Assembly (NCBI GenBank): GCA_964493125.1
Contig: CAZBMS010000016.1
Coordinates: forward strand, 1 to 30,422
Origin: QGNO01 sp964493125
Lineage (GTDB): Bacteria > Chloroflexota > Dehalococcoidia > Lucifugimonadales > QGNO01
Reading direction: 5' to 3'
Length of the DNA: 30,422 nucleotides
Made by a program: the position numbers and the translations under genes. The notes below the pieces were generated by a model that was given only the letters and a program-made list of their open reading frames with translations, ran no database searches and was not told the origin of the DNA. This document shows, one piece after another, positions 18,101 through 24,994 of the stretch (its first letter is position 1; each line of letters starts with the position of its first letter).

Positions 18101-18399
18101 AAGGCATTCCCTAAACTTGGTGAGTCCAAACACAGTTCAACTCCAACTTGACCCCAATCGAACAACTGCTGTGCGCTTAAATAAGGCCTAACATCAAGGC
18201 TAACTCGAAAGTACTCAGAAGCAGGCTCCCAGGATCTTGCGGTCTGCTGAGCTATTTCCAAACCAAAGGAAGCCCAAGTAAGGACTTGATCGTCCGTAAG
18301 GTTCGCAGACAAGCTACCGCTGGATTGTCGAAAATTCTCTCCGACTGACGGCGGAAATCTTGACAAATCATCCTCAATTTTTTTAAAAGATAAATTCAC
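15118..18399 (-). CDS. Large VWA-domain protein, NorD/CbbO-like, with helical repeats and a degenerate zincin motif
   Basis: 1093 residues, longer than most NorD/CbbO proteins. Residues about 34-150 and 290-345 contain helical repeats of 37-40 residues with a W..xG....FF/YF..S pattern (Trp42, Trp82, Trp119, a fourth near 310). The middle has HQVGH (417-421) and VIEDGR (Glu498), resembling an HExxH...E metallopeptidase site with Glu replaced by Gln. A very acidic linker spans about 585-690. The C-terminal VWA domain has an intact metal site: DMSAS (Asp876, Ser878, Ser880), Thr985 and Asp1013 in SDGRP. No signal peptide. Last gene of the coaE-AAA-Nudix-VWA unit, GTG start 7 nt after the Nudix stop. 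Inferred partner of the AAA+ ATPase upstream, remodelling an unknown target. Confidence 0.85.
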   Translation of the reverse strand: MNLSFKKIEDDLSRFPPSVGENFRQSSGSLSANLTDDQVLTWASFGLEIAQQTARSWEPASEYFRVSLDVRPYLSAQQLFDWGQVGVELCLDSPSLGNAFFRASASCFKQIKPEEIKAWAMLGKCLYKGTWKSVMLANKFLEISPKLLERMTFAEVRRFVELIDALSYKSTELATDCLLLGEQILPEFSDDMSALIELSHSLVEHNWREVKSSFESTSQLIKYLESGQRSRVLGICNEMVREGLTNVSAFINESVRPLAKVDAADRGKLLDRAEALLPLSHEAVAAFLSTAPNLLDRMNQDQLMAWFDSGVRILEENRDGGLAYFKVESSTSERVLENLSSAVELDKVKGLLGMYCRALAGSGVEVAHATELMSKNIGWVSEDHATTEGSVVYLPDAVDKYETKDKNFSLFKVVCTHQVGHIEFGSFNFIFDKPSLLFNETRLARSKTHSRKGSANVSKGVTNSQEGESDRVFLTDMERFFNLFDNRRLALDIFTVIEDGRLDFRIRTEYQGLSNSYSTVQSDSLAERPEMKDMPLQEAMVEFLVRLSLHQRKGLPVPKKYLDQAKALARIFRLMLNVEASVEDSTEATIRIYDLISDIPNVEASEDEWTTMDMDTEEEQMPEPDQLDEQLQQMHDSSDVYDSAEIGVSDEQDYDSPPQVDYRGDFKPELSQLLSTLRMQGDQTGLQESRSDLSKEELEQLLANSAELDVPQDMDEGSPEELGALIQNLVQEIGSGQTPESGKGQGMIPHVDEEGYPIEIGEPLTYVYDEWDFRADDYKPRWCVVREKWVPEGDQQYFADTLREHSSLMRQIRRQFEMLAPEVYRKTKHLPDGEDFDLDAVIESIIDKWAGESPTDKVHWRRNKVERDVSVVFLLDMSASTAEAIDDARRDTWDAPDDPVEYMAWLRTRRLEGHGRSYKRIIDLEKESLVLLINALETIGDVYGIYGFSGYGRENVEFYTIKDIAETFSERVKKRIDRVTPLHATRMGPAIRHAITKLDKQDSRTKLLFLISDGRPQDRGYSREGVEKEYAVHDTKMALTEARRKNITPFCLTVDKSGHDYLATMCQDMGYEVLDDISALPARLPTLYRKLTV

Positions 18400-18406
18400 C
18401 TGTCAA

Positions 18407-18994
18407 CTAGACTCCATTCCATCCAGATTCTTTCATTACAGAAATCACCTGTTCAAGTATTCGAGCAGTAGCACCATAAATTTGATGGTGTTTGTAACTA
18501 TACAGTCGCGAATGAGCCCAATGCACTTCACTTACATTCCGTGGATCCATTAATGTCACCACTGGCACTTCTAAGACCTCTTCTACTTCATCATCATTGG
18601 GGTTGAATACATACGGATAAGGGATAGTAGCCAAGAATGGCTTTATTACGAAGCCAGTTCTGGTAGTAGTATCATCAAGCTCACCCAATAAATCAACGTC
18701 GGCAGGCCTTATCCCCATCTCCTCATGAGTCTCCCTAAGCGCCGTTGCAAGTAAATTATAATCCGTTTTATCCATCCCTCCGCCCGGAAAACAAATTTCA
18801 CCTTTGTTGAATTCTACTTTCTGAGTTCTCTTATTGAACATAACAACATACCCAGAATAAGTCTTATATAGCAGAACCAAAACCGCCGAAAGTTTTAGAT
18901 TATGCTCATGCAAACTCTTTGCCTGCGTACTATTTAGAAATCTTTCTATTCGCTCAAGCTTGCTATCTTTTATCAAAGTTATTTCTAAAACCAA
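18407..18994 (-). CDS. Nudix hydrolase, CoA-diphosphatase-like
   Basis: 195 residues. The Nudix box reads GGGMDKTDYNLLATALRE then THEEMGI. The Asp positions before LLATALRE match the coenzyme A diphosphatase subgroup (NudL/CoAse), and the upstream FNKGEICFPGG resembles that group's extended LLTxR..FPGG motif. The metal-binding REthEE glutamates are intact. Family enzymes split CoA and CoA esters into 3',5'-ADP and phosphopantetheine. TTG start 1 nt after the AAA+ gene stop, with an AGG directly adjoining it, so translation probably depends on coupling. Sits between the AAA+ and VWA genes in an operon begun by coaE, so two of its four genes have CoA-related families. Other Nudix substrates cannot be excluded. 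Confidence 0.87.
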   Translation of the reverse strand: MVLEITLIKDSKLERIERFLNSTQAKSLHEHNLKLSAVLVLLYKTYSGYVVMFNKRTQKVEFNKGEICFPGGGMDKTDYNLLATALRETHEEMGIRPADVDLLGELDDTTTRTGFVIKPFLATIPYPYVFNPNDDEVEEVLEVPVVTLMDPRNVSEVHWAHSRLYSYKHHQIYGATARILEQVISVMKESGWNGV

Positions 18995-18995
18995 C

Positions 18996-19889
18996 CTATT
19001 CGAAGATTGACGTCACAACTTCTTCTATACTCTCTTGTATCTCCTCGTCATCAGTTACGCCCCATACGACAGCGATTTGGCTCGCTCTACGCGGTGCAAT
19101 GCCTTGTTTAATTAGCTTGCCAGCGTAAATTAACAAGCGGGTACTAGCGCCTTCCTGCAAGCCATGATCCTTGAGATTTCTGACCTTTTCTCCAAGCTTA
19201 GCAAGGGAATTAGCAATCTTGGCAGAAACACCACTTTCATGCTTAATTACCTGTGCTTCGACTTCAGGCGTCGGATAGTCGAATTCGATTGATACAAATC
19301 TTTGCCTAGTACTATGTTTCAAATCCTTTAGAGCACTCTGATACCCAGGGTTATAAGATATACACAACAAGAAACCCTCAGAAGCTTCCAAAATTTGACC
19401 CTTCTTCTCTATTGGCAAAACACGCCTATGATCCGTTAGGGGATGGATCAACACCGTAGTATCCTTACGAGCCTCAACTATTTCATCGAGATAACATATA
19501 CCCCCAGCCTTCACCGCCCTTGTTAAAGGACCATCAATCCACTTAGTCTCCTCACCCTCAAGAAGGTATCGACCAACTAAATCGCTTGCAGTTAAATCTT
19601 CATGGCAAGCTATAGTTACAAGCGGTATTGATTCACCACCATTTTCCGCCCTTTTGTTACTTTTCACATTAGTCAACGGGCTACCTAGTCTCCAAGCCAT
19701 GTGCTCAATAAATCGTGTTTTGCCACAACCAGTTGGCCCCTTCAAAAGCACAGGTATCTTAGTTGCGTAAGCAGCCTCGAAAAGTTCGATTTCGTCCCCA
19801 ACTGGAACATAATATGGTTCGTTTTCAACCACATATTCCTCAATCAGAAACTCTCTATACACCGTTCTAGTTCCTTTTGCCGTAGTCAA
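18996..19889 (-). CDS. MoxR-family AAA+ ATPase, CbbQ/NorQ/NirQ-like
   Basis: 297 residues. Walker A GPTGCGKT (51-58), Walker B YLDEI (Asp135, Glu136), a sensor-1-type Asn in CISYNPGYQ and an arginine-bearing STRQRF segment are all present, so it should hydrolyse ATP. The C-terminal part (GASTRLLIYAGKLIKQGI then PRRASQ) matches the CbbQ/NorQ C-terminal domain. These ATPases work with a VWA partner to activate enzymes such as Rubisco or nitric-oxide reductase. The partner-like VWA gene is two genes downstream, but no known target is in the window. TTG start directly after the coaE stop, with GGGAGG five nt upstream. Confidence 0.92.
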   Translation of the reverse strand: MTTAKGTRTVYREFLIEEYVVENEPYYVPVGDEIELFEAAYATKIPVLLKGPTGCGKTRFIEHMAWRLGSPLTNVKSNKRAENGGESIPLVTIACHEDLTASDLVGRYLLEGEETKWIDGPLTRAVKAGGICYLDEIVEARKDTTVLIHPLTDHRRVLPIEKKGQILEASEGFLLCISYNPGYQSALKDLKHSTRQRFVSIEFDYPTPEVEAQVIKHESGVSAKIANSLAKLGEKVRNLKDHGLQEGASTRLLIYAGKLIKQGIAPRRASQIAVVWGVTDDEEIQESIEEVVTSIFE

Positions 19890-20492
19890 CTATGCCTCCC
19901 TTTTAATCCGCGTACTCCAGATAAGGTCAATTTTCCTTCTCAACTCATTTATATCACCGCTGTTATCTATAACCTGGTCAGCTTTCTTTGATCGGTCTTC
20001 ATTTGTCAATTGCGACCTCAGTCGTTTTCTTATTTCTTCCTCTTCAAGTCCAGTCCTGAGTTTAATTCGCTCCACCGCAACTAACTCCGGCACTTCTATA
20101 GCCCAAACCTCATCTACCAGTGAAAGCCAGTCTGCTTCTATCAGGATTGCAGCCTCCAAAACCACAACCTTGGCTCCATTTTCAGAAAACCCTCTGAGCA
20201 TCTCTTGAAGCATCCTGTACATTCGAGGGTGAACAATCGAATTCAGCTTGTCCAGATGTTCACGGTCTGAGAAAACTATCGCTCCCAATTTACGACGGTC
20301 TATTTCACCGTCGGCTTGCAAAATGCCTTCTCCAAAATTGGCGACTAGCTCTTGCCAAGTTTCGGTATTTTGGAGATACGCCCTGTGACCAACTTCATCG
20401 GCATAGATTATATCCGCGCCCAAATCACTAAGGATGCGACTCGCTTCAGTCTTGCCAGAACCCATACCGCCAGTCAGCCCTATCGATATCAT
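19890..20492 (-). CDS. coaE: Dephospho-CoA kinase
   Basis: A 200-residue P-loop kinase. MISIGLTGGMGSGKTEASR is the family start with Walker A, and GADIIYADEVGHRAY carries the catalytic Asp. The middle IVHPRMYR and C-terminal RLRSQLTNEDRSKKAD form the CoA-binding and lid segments. It phosphorylates dephospho-CoA to CoA, the last step of CoA synthesis. The preferred ATG is at 20490-20492 with AGG five nt upstream; an in-frame GTG at 20498 would add two residues. First gene of a four-gene operon with a good promoter, and its stop touches the AAA+ start codon. Confidence 0.95.
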   Translation of the reverse strand: MISIGLTGGMGSGKTEASRILSDLGADIIYADEVGHRAYLQNTETWQELVANFGEGILQADGEIDRRKLGAIVFSDREHLDKLNSIVHPRMYRMLQEMLRGFSENGAKVVVLEAAILIEADWLSLVDEVWAIEVPELVAVERIKLRTGLEEEEIRKRLRSQLTNEDRSKKADQVIDNSGDINELRRKIDLIWSTRIKREA

Positions 20493-20525
20493 TTTCACCT
20501 ATCTCTGAACGGAGACGTAACCGCC

Positions 20526-20555
20526 ATTCTAACAATCGTATTTACGAGGGGTCAA
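20526..20555 (-). promoter_or_regulatory. Promoter of the coaE-AAA-Nudix-VWA operon
   Basis: On the minus strand TTGACC (20550-20555), an 18-bp spacer and TGTTAGAAT, an extended -10 (TAGAAT at 20526-20531). The leader to the coaE ATG is about 27 nt. Its -10 is identical to the one proposed for the threonine aldolase gene. Confidence 0.65.
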
Positions 20556-20584
20556 GAAACATAACAACAGGAAATGACCCTTGT

Positions 20585-20597
20585 TGTGCTACAATTT
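20585..20597 (+). promoter_or_regulatory. Extended -10 promoter of selA
   Basis: TGTGCTACAATTT contains TG-C-TACAAT (5/6). The predicted start near 20602 gives a 22-nt leader holding AGGGGG before the TTG codon. It shares 12 of 13 bases with the element before lspA. No clear -35. Confidence 0.45.
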
Positions 20598-20623
20598 CTG
20601 CATTCACTTATCTAGGGGGCCTT

Positions 20624-21982
20624 TTGACCAACAGATTCCGAGGGATACCAAGTATTCACTTCGTGCTAGAACAGGAAGTGATCCGAGGTTTAATAACGGA
20701 TTTCTCTCATGGCGCCGTAGTTGATCTGATTAGGAGTGAAATGGAGATAATTCGTAGCTCTAATGTCCTTGATACTTCTGCCTTTGATCTCACTCAATTC
20801 CTATCGAAAGTGAAGGATGAGGCACACAGATTATGGGCGAATAGCCCAATAAGGGTAATAAACGCAACGGGTGTGGTGCTCCATACTAATCTCGGACGCG
20901 CCCCTCTCAGCAAAAATTCGTTAAAGGCAGTTGAAAATGCATCGTTAAGCTACTCAAATTTAGAATTCGATCTCGATTCGGGGAGTCGCGGATCCAGGCA
21001 AACCGGTATCAGCGGACTACTTTCGCTAGTCACTGGCGCCGAGTCAGCCCTAGTGGTAAATAACAGTGCAGCTGCAGTCATGCTTGGCTTAGCTACTCTA
21101 GCAAAAAACAAAGAGGTCATAGTGTCTAGGGGAGAAGCCGTAGAAATCGGGGGTGGATTCCGAATACCAGAAGTATTGGCTCAAAGTGGTGCAAAGTTAG
21201 TAGAAGTAGGAACTACCAACCGAACATATGCAACTGAATACGAAGCAGCAATAGGCCATGAAACTGGTGCAATCCTCAAGGTTCACTCCAGTAATTTTCG
21301 CATAACAGGGTTTACCCATTCTGCAAGCTTATCGGAGCTGTCTCACCTTGGACGCTGGAAAGATTTACCCGTGCTGCATGATCTAGGATCTGGATGTTTA
21401 CTTGAAACTACCCAGTTTGGTCTAACAAAAGAGCCTACGGTACAGGAAAGTGTTTCATCTGGCTGTGACCTAACTATTTTTTCTGGGGACAAGCTTCTAG
21501 GAGGACCGCAAGCCGGAATAATAGTTGGCAAGCGGCATCTAATAGAACAACTTTCAAAGCATCCTCTGGCGAGAGCAATTCGCATAGACAAACTTAGTAT
21601 AGCTGCCCTAACAGCAACTATTCTGCACTACTTACGAAATGAAGCTATAGAACAAATCCCAATATGGAAGATGATCTCACAGTCTGAATCTGATCTAAGG
21701 CGACGTGCTTCTATACTGCAATCTGAAATACCGAATTGCTCATCCATAGTCGAGGGGGAATCTGCCATCGGAGGTGGAAGCCTCCCAGGAGAAACTTTAC
21801 CAACGTGGCTAGTAGCCATAGATGGTAACGCTGAAAAACTATCTTCACTCCTCAGACATGGGCCCACGCCTATAATCACAAGAATCGAAAGTGGCAAACT
21901 CATAATCGATCTAAGAACCGTCACAGATACGGAAGAGCCCATTTTGAAAAAATCATTAGTATCTGCTCTAAAAGAAGTTTAA
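20624..21982 (+). CDS. selA: L-seryl-tRNA(Sec) selenium transferase
   Basis: A 452-residue PLP enzyme of normal length. INATGVVLHTNLGRAPLS is the N-terminal signature, ALVVNNSAAAVMLGL and SRGEAVEIGGGFRIPE bind cofactor and substrate, LHDLGSGCL precedes the active site, and FSGDKLLGGPQAG holds PLP-binding Lys290 (E. coli Lys295). It converts Ser-tRNA(Sec) to Sec-tRNA(Sec) with selenophosphate. Start TTG with AGGGGG upstream, consistent with the short leader from the proposed promoter. selB, selC and selD are not in the window, so selenocysteine use is inferred from this gene only. A SelA-like paralogue with another role is a smaller possibility. Confidence 0.92.
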   Translation: MTNRFRGIPSIHFVLEQEVIRGLITDFSHGAVVDLIRSEMEIIRSSNVLDTSAFDLTQFLSKVKDEAHRLWANSPIRVINATGVVLHTNLGRAPLSKNSLKAVENASLSYSNLEFDLDSGSRGSRQTGISGLLSLVTGAESALVVNNSAAAVMLGLATLAKNKEVIVSRGEAVEIGGGFRIPEVLAQSGAKLVEVGTTNRTYATEYEAAIGHETGAILKVHSSNFRITGFTHSASLSELSHLGRWKDLPVLHDLGSGCLLETTQFGLTKEPTVQESVSSGCDLTIFSGDKLLGGPQAGIIVGKRHLIEQLSKHPLARAIRIDKLSIAALTATILHYLRNEAIEQIPIWKMISQSESDLRRRASILQSEIPNCSSIVEGESAIGGGSLPGETLPTWLVAIDGNAEKLSSLLRHGPTPIITRIESGKLIIDLRTVTDTEEPILKKSLVSALKEV

Positions 21983-22027
21983 TCATGAGCCTTCCAAAAA
22001 ACGCTCAGTCAATTATTGAGCATATAA

Positions 22028-22285
22028 ATGACTAGCTTCGATTCTGAAATTCATCTTAGACATCTGCCTGTAGAAGATGCTTTATATAGATTGGAAAAGT
22101 ACCTAGACAGTGCTTTCTTTAACAAAATTGGCACGATAAGGATAGTGCATGGAAAAGGCTCTGGGGCCGTATCTAAGGCGGTATGGGATCTATTGAAAAC
22201 TCATCCTTTGGTTAAGGACTTTCGATTCGCAGATCACGGTGAGGGCGACTACGGAGTTACAATAACAGAAATGGAAGAAAGGTAG
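22028..22285 (+). CDS. Stand-alone Smr-domain protein (MutS2 C-terminal-like)
   Basis: 85 residues that are almost entirely a Smr domain. HLRHLPVEDALYRLEKYLD corresponds to the LDLRG..xEEA helix, IRIVHGKGSGAVSKAV holds the signature HGKGSG, and the end has HGEGDYGVTITEM. The domain is a nuclease or RNA/DNA-binding module usually found at the end of MutS2. Here an in-frame TAA lies immediately before the ATG and no MutS2 ATPase coding lies upstream, so it is a complete small gene, not a fragment. The usual LDLRG reads IHLRH. 45 nt after selA; weak SD. Confidence 0.82.
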   Translation: MTSFDSEIHLRHLPVEDALYRLEKYLDSAFFNKIGTIRIVHGKGSGAVSKAVWDLLKTHPLVKDFRFADHGEGDYGVTITEMEER

Positions 22286-22371
22286 CTTAGCTGGTAGATT
22301 CACCAAACCTTTATATGATAAATCCTAGGAGCAGGAATAAAAACAGTTTTGTATAAATACAGAAGTATAAG

Positions 22372-23727
22372 ATGACTCTATTTGAACATCATCGACAATT
22401 CATACAAAATCGAAATGCTCCACTAGCAGCGAGGATGCGACCGCGTAATTTTGATGAGCTCGTAGGGCAAGAACACTTAGTGGGGATTGAAACAGTCCTT
22501 CGAAAAAGCATAGATTCGGATCAAGTTCCATCAATGATATTGTGGGGGCCTCCCGGCTCCGGGAAAACTACTTTAGCCTCACTAATTTCCTCCGTAACCA
22601 AATCACACTTCGAACAAGCCTCTGCAGTAACTTCGGGAGTAAGTGATCTGCGTAGAATATTTAAAGAGGCAAAAGACCGCTTAGGAATGTCCGAACAACG
22701 TACTATCTTCTTCGTAGACGAAATACACAGGTTTAATAAGGCGCAACAAGACGTAATCTTGCCCCATGTCGAGGACGGTACTGTGACTTTTATAGGCGCG
22801 ACAACTGAAAATCCGTCTTTTGAAGTTATATCGCCACTCCTGTCCCGTTCTAGGATTTACACAACTAAAGCTTTAACTGAAAAAGAGGTTTCGCTAATAA
22901 TTGAAAGAGCCTTGAAAGACTCAGATCGTGGCCTAGGCCACATGAACGTATCCGTCGATCCCGAAGCACTGTCCTTACTATTGGCAATATCAAACGGAGA
23001 TTCTCGCGCCGCGCTCAACACTATCGAATTAGCAGCTTCTGCTTCCGAAAATACCTATAACGGGTCTCGCTGTATAACGCTTCCCATTATGGAGGGGGCT
23101 TTACAACGGAGAGCCTTGGCATATGACAAAAAAGGGGATCAGCATTACGACACTATCTCAGCCTTTATTAAGTCAGTTAGAGCTTCGGATCCAGATGCCT
23201 CTATCTATTGGCTGGGGCGTATGATTGAATCTGGAGAGGACCCTCTATTTATATCACGTCGAATGGTAATATTGGCAGCCGAAGATATCGGACTTGCTGA
23301 TCCCCAAGCCCTTACCATTGCAGTGGCAGCTCAGCAAGCAGTACATTTTATTGGAATGCCTGAGGGGCGGATTCCTATGGCTGAAGCGACCATTTATCTA
23401 GCTACTGCGCCGAAAAGTAACACGGCCTATAAAGCAATTAACAAGGCAATAGAAGATGTTAAAACAAACGGAGTAGACCCTGTACCTCTACACCTAAGAA
23501 ACGCTGTCAATGAAACAATGAAAAATATGGACTATGGAAAGAATTATCAATATCCTCATCAACTCCCTGATCACTTCTCTGGGCAAGACAATTTGCCCGA
23601 TAATCTAAAAGGGGAAACTTACTATCATCCATCAAATCAAGGATATGAAGAAATAGTAGCGGAACGAATGAATCGTTGGTGGGGTATCCGGCAAACCAAA
23701 AAGCCAGAAGATTCAAATAATCCTTAG
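22372..23727 (+). CDS. rarA: Replication-associated recombination protein A (RarA/MgsA, AAA+ ATPase)
   Basis: 451 residues. AARMRPRNFDELVGQEHLVG precedes Walker A GPPGSGKT (59-66); Walker B is FFVDEIHRFNK (Asp116, Glu117). The C-terminal half contains SDPDASIYWLGRMIESGEDPLFISRRM split over residues about 268-295, and AAEDIGLADPQAL, the tetramerisation domain typical of RarA/Mgs1/WRNIP1. It acts at stalled forks, related to clamp-loader and RuvB ATPases. The C-terminus is longer than the core and ends in charged residues. Its TAG overlaps the stop codon of the convergent MFS gene by 2 nt. Confidence 0.95.
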   Translation: MTLFEHHRQFIQNRNAPLAARMRPRNFDELVGQEHLVGIETVLRKSIDSDQVPSMILWGPPGSGKTTLASLISSVTKSHFEQASAVTSGVSDLRRIFKEAKDRLGMSEQRTIFFVDEIHRFNKAQQDVILPHVEDGTVTFIGATTENPSFEVISPLLSRSRIYTTKALTEKEVSLIIERALKDSDRGLGHMNVSVDPEALSLLLAISNGDSRAALNTIELAASASENTYNGSRCITLPIMEGALQRRALAYDKKGDQHYDTISAFIKSVRASDPDASIYWLGRMIESGEDPLFISRRMVILAAEDIGLADPQALTIAVAAQQAVHFIGMPEGRIPMAEATIYLATAPKSNTAYKAINKAIEDVKTNGVDPVPLHLRNAVNETMKNMDYGKNYQYPHQLPDHFSGQDNLPDNLKGETYYHPSNQGYEEIVAERMNRWWGIRQTKKPEDSNNP

Positions 23728-24911
23728 GAAATCGCCTCTTGAACGGTTCTCCTTAAAAAACCGTGAACAGATAAAACGTACGTAATTATAGCAACGCCTC
23801 CGAGGCCAACAGCCAACGGGGCGGTAAAAATGCTGGCGATTGCACCTGCAATGAATCCGCCCAGAGGCGTGAATCCAAAAGTCAGACCGTAAAGGCCCAG
23901 GACACGGCCTCTAACTTCATCAGTACACAACAACTGTAATAATGCACCCATCGTAGCATCGTATGACATGAGGGCCGCTCCGACCATAGCGCTAAAAACT
24001 AACGACATCAGGAACCAAGGAGAAAAAGCAAACAACAAAATAGCTATACCAGCCGCAAGCGCCGTGAATATCAATAATTTTGACTTTTCTCGGAAATCGC
24101 CTAACCCTGCGATTGTGATAGTACTCACAGTGGCGCCAAAAGCTCCAGCAGCTGACAAAAATCCTAACCCATTAGCGCCAACCCCCAATACATCTCGAGC
24201 CATTACAGGCAACATCACATTATATGAGAATCCGAAAAGCTCCATGAGAACACTCATCAATAGCAAAACCCTAATTGGGCGATTCCCATAGGCATATCTT
24301 AGTCCCTCTTTAGCAGATTGCCAAAATGTTTCTCCCCTACCATCAGACCTATAATCACCGTCCACGAACAGAATCATCAATCCACTAATCCACGCGCTCA
24401 CAGCCAAGAATACATAAGCATAACCAACTCCATAATCATCTATGGCAGTTCCAGCAACTAATGATCCAAATATTCTAGAAAGGTTAAAAGCAAGTAACTG
24501 AGATGCGAGGGCATTCAAAATAACTTTTCTACCCACCATAGTGAATATCATTGAGTTGCCGGATGGAAGTCGAGCGGCCATCAGCATACCTTGAAGAACA
24601 GCAGAAAGGGCCAAATGCCAAAGAGTAAGAGTGCCAAAGAAGATAATAAGCCCAATTACTATTGCCACCAATCCAGATAGCGCTTGGACCCATAATAAAA
24701 CTCGCCTCTTGTTAAGGCGATCCACCAAAACTCCACCGAAAAGACCGAATCCGACCTGTGCCACCCCACCCAATCCAGCTATTAATCCCACCCAAAGAGG
24801 ATCATTCGTTAACTCAAGCACAAGCCAACCCCTCGCAAGCATATCAACGCTCATACTCATTGAAGAAAACGCAGCTCCAGCCCAATAAAACCTGTAATTA
24901 CTATTAGACAT
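23724..24911 (-). CDS. MFS transporter (MFS_3 / EntS-like)
   Basis: A hydrophobic protein with about 12 predicted membrane helices. NDPLWVGLIAGLGGVAQVGF and GVLVDRLNKRRVLL form the conserved first loop (DRxxKRR), and a similar GDFREKSK loop marks the second half. It resembles the MFS_3 group of drug or siderophore exporters; substrate unknown. From ATG 24911 it is 395 residues and opens MSNSNYRFYWAGAAFSS, as family members do. A TTG at 24983 would give 419 residues, with extra residues encoded by the perfect inverted repeat at 24910-24952. Neither start has an SD. The stop overlaps that of rarA. Confidence 0.85.
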   Translation of the reverse strand: MSNSNYRFYWAGAAFSSMSMSVDMLARGWLVLELTNDPLWVGLIAGLGGVAQVGFGLFGGVLVDRLNKRRVLLWVQALSGLVAIVIGLIIFFGTLTLWHLALSAVLQGMLMAARLPSGNSMIFTMVGRKVILNALASQLLAFNLSRIFGSLVAGTAIDDYGVGYAYVFLAVSAWISGLMILFVDGDYRSDGRGETFWQSAKEGLRYAYGNRPIRVLLLMSVLMELFGFSYNVMLPVMARDVLGVGANGLGFLSAAGAFGATVSTITIAGLGDFREKSKLLIFTALAAGIAILLFAFSPWFLMSLVFSAMVGAALMSYDATMGALLQLLCTDEVRGRVLGLYGLTFGFTPLGGFIAGAIASIFTAPLAVGLGGVAIITYVLSVHGFLRRTVQEAIS

Positions 24912-24952
24912 AGCAGAAAACAGGCGAGAATTCCTCGCCTGTTTTCTGCTAT
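24910..24952. terminator. Perfect 19-bp inverted repeat; likely bidirectional terminator or start-codon hairpin
   Basis: Left arm 24910-24928, 5-nt loop (AATTC) and right arm 24934-24952, with every arm base paired. The inner CAGGCGAG/CTCGCCTG stem has AAAA before it and TTTT after it on either strand, as in a two-way intrinsic terminator. It begins 43 nt after the threonine aldolase stop, and its end overlaps the preferred ATG of the MFS gene. Confidence 0.6.
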
Positions 24953-24994
24953 CAGGACTGTTTATATTTTTACGATTTAGCAACTTTCATCTAG

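Noticed and set aside
18996..19889. Assigning the AAA+ and VWA genes as norQ/norD or cbbQ/cbbO
   Set aside because: No nitric-oxide reductase or Rubisco genes are in the window and the VWA protein is unusually long, so a named assignment would be unsupported.
21985..22035. A 16-codon frame between selA and the Smr gene
   Set aside because: It overlaps the Smr start and has no SD or recognisable leader-peptide pattern. Too short to support as a gene.
22028..22285. Remnant of a decayed mutS2 gene
   Set aside because: There is a stop right before the ATG, no MutS2 ATPase remnants upstream, and the Smr frame is intact.
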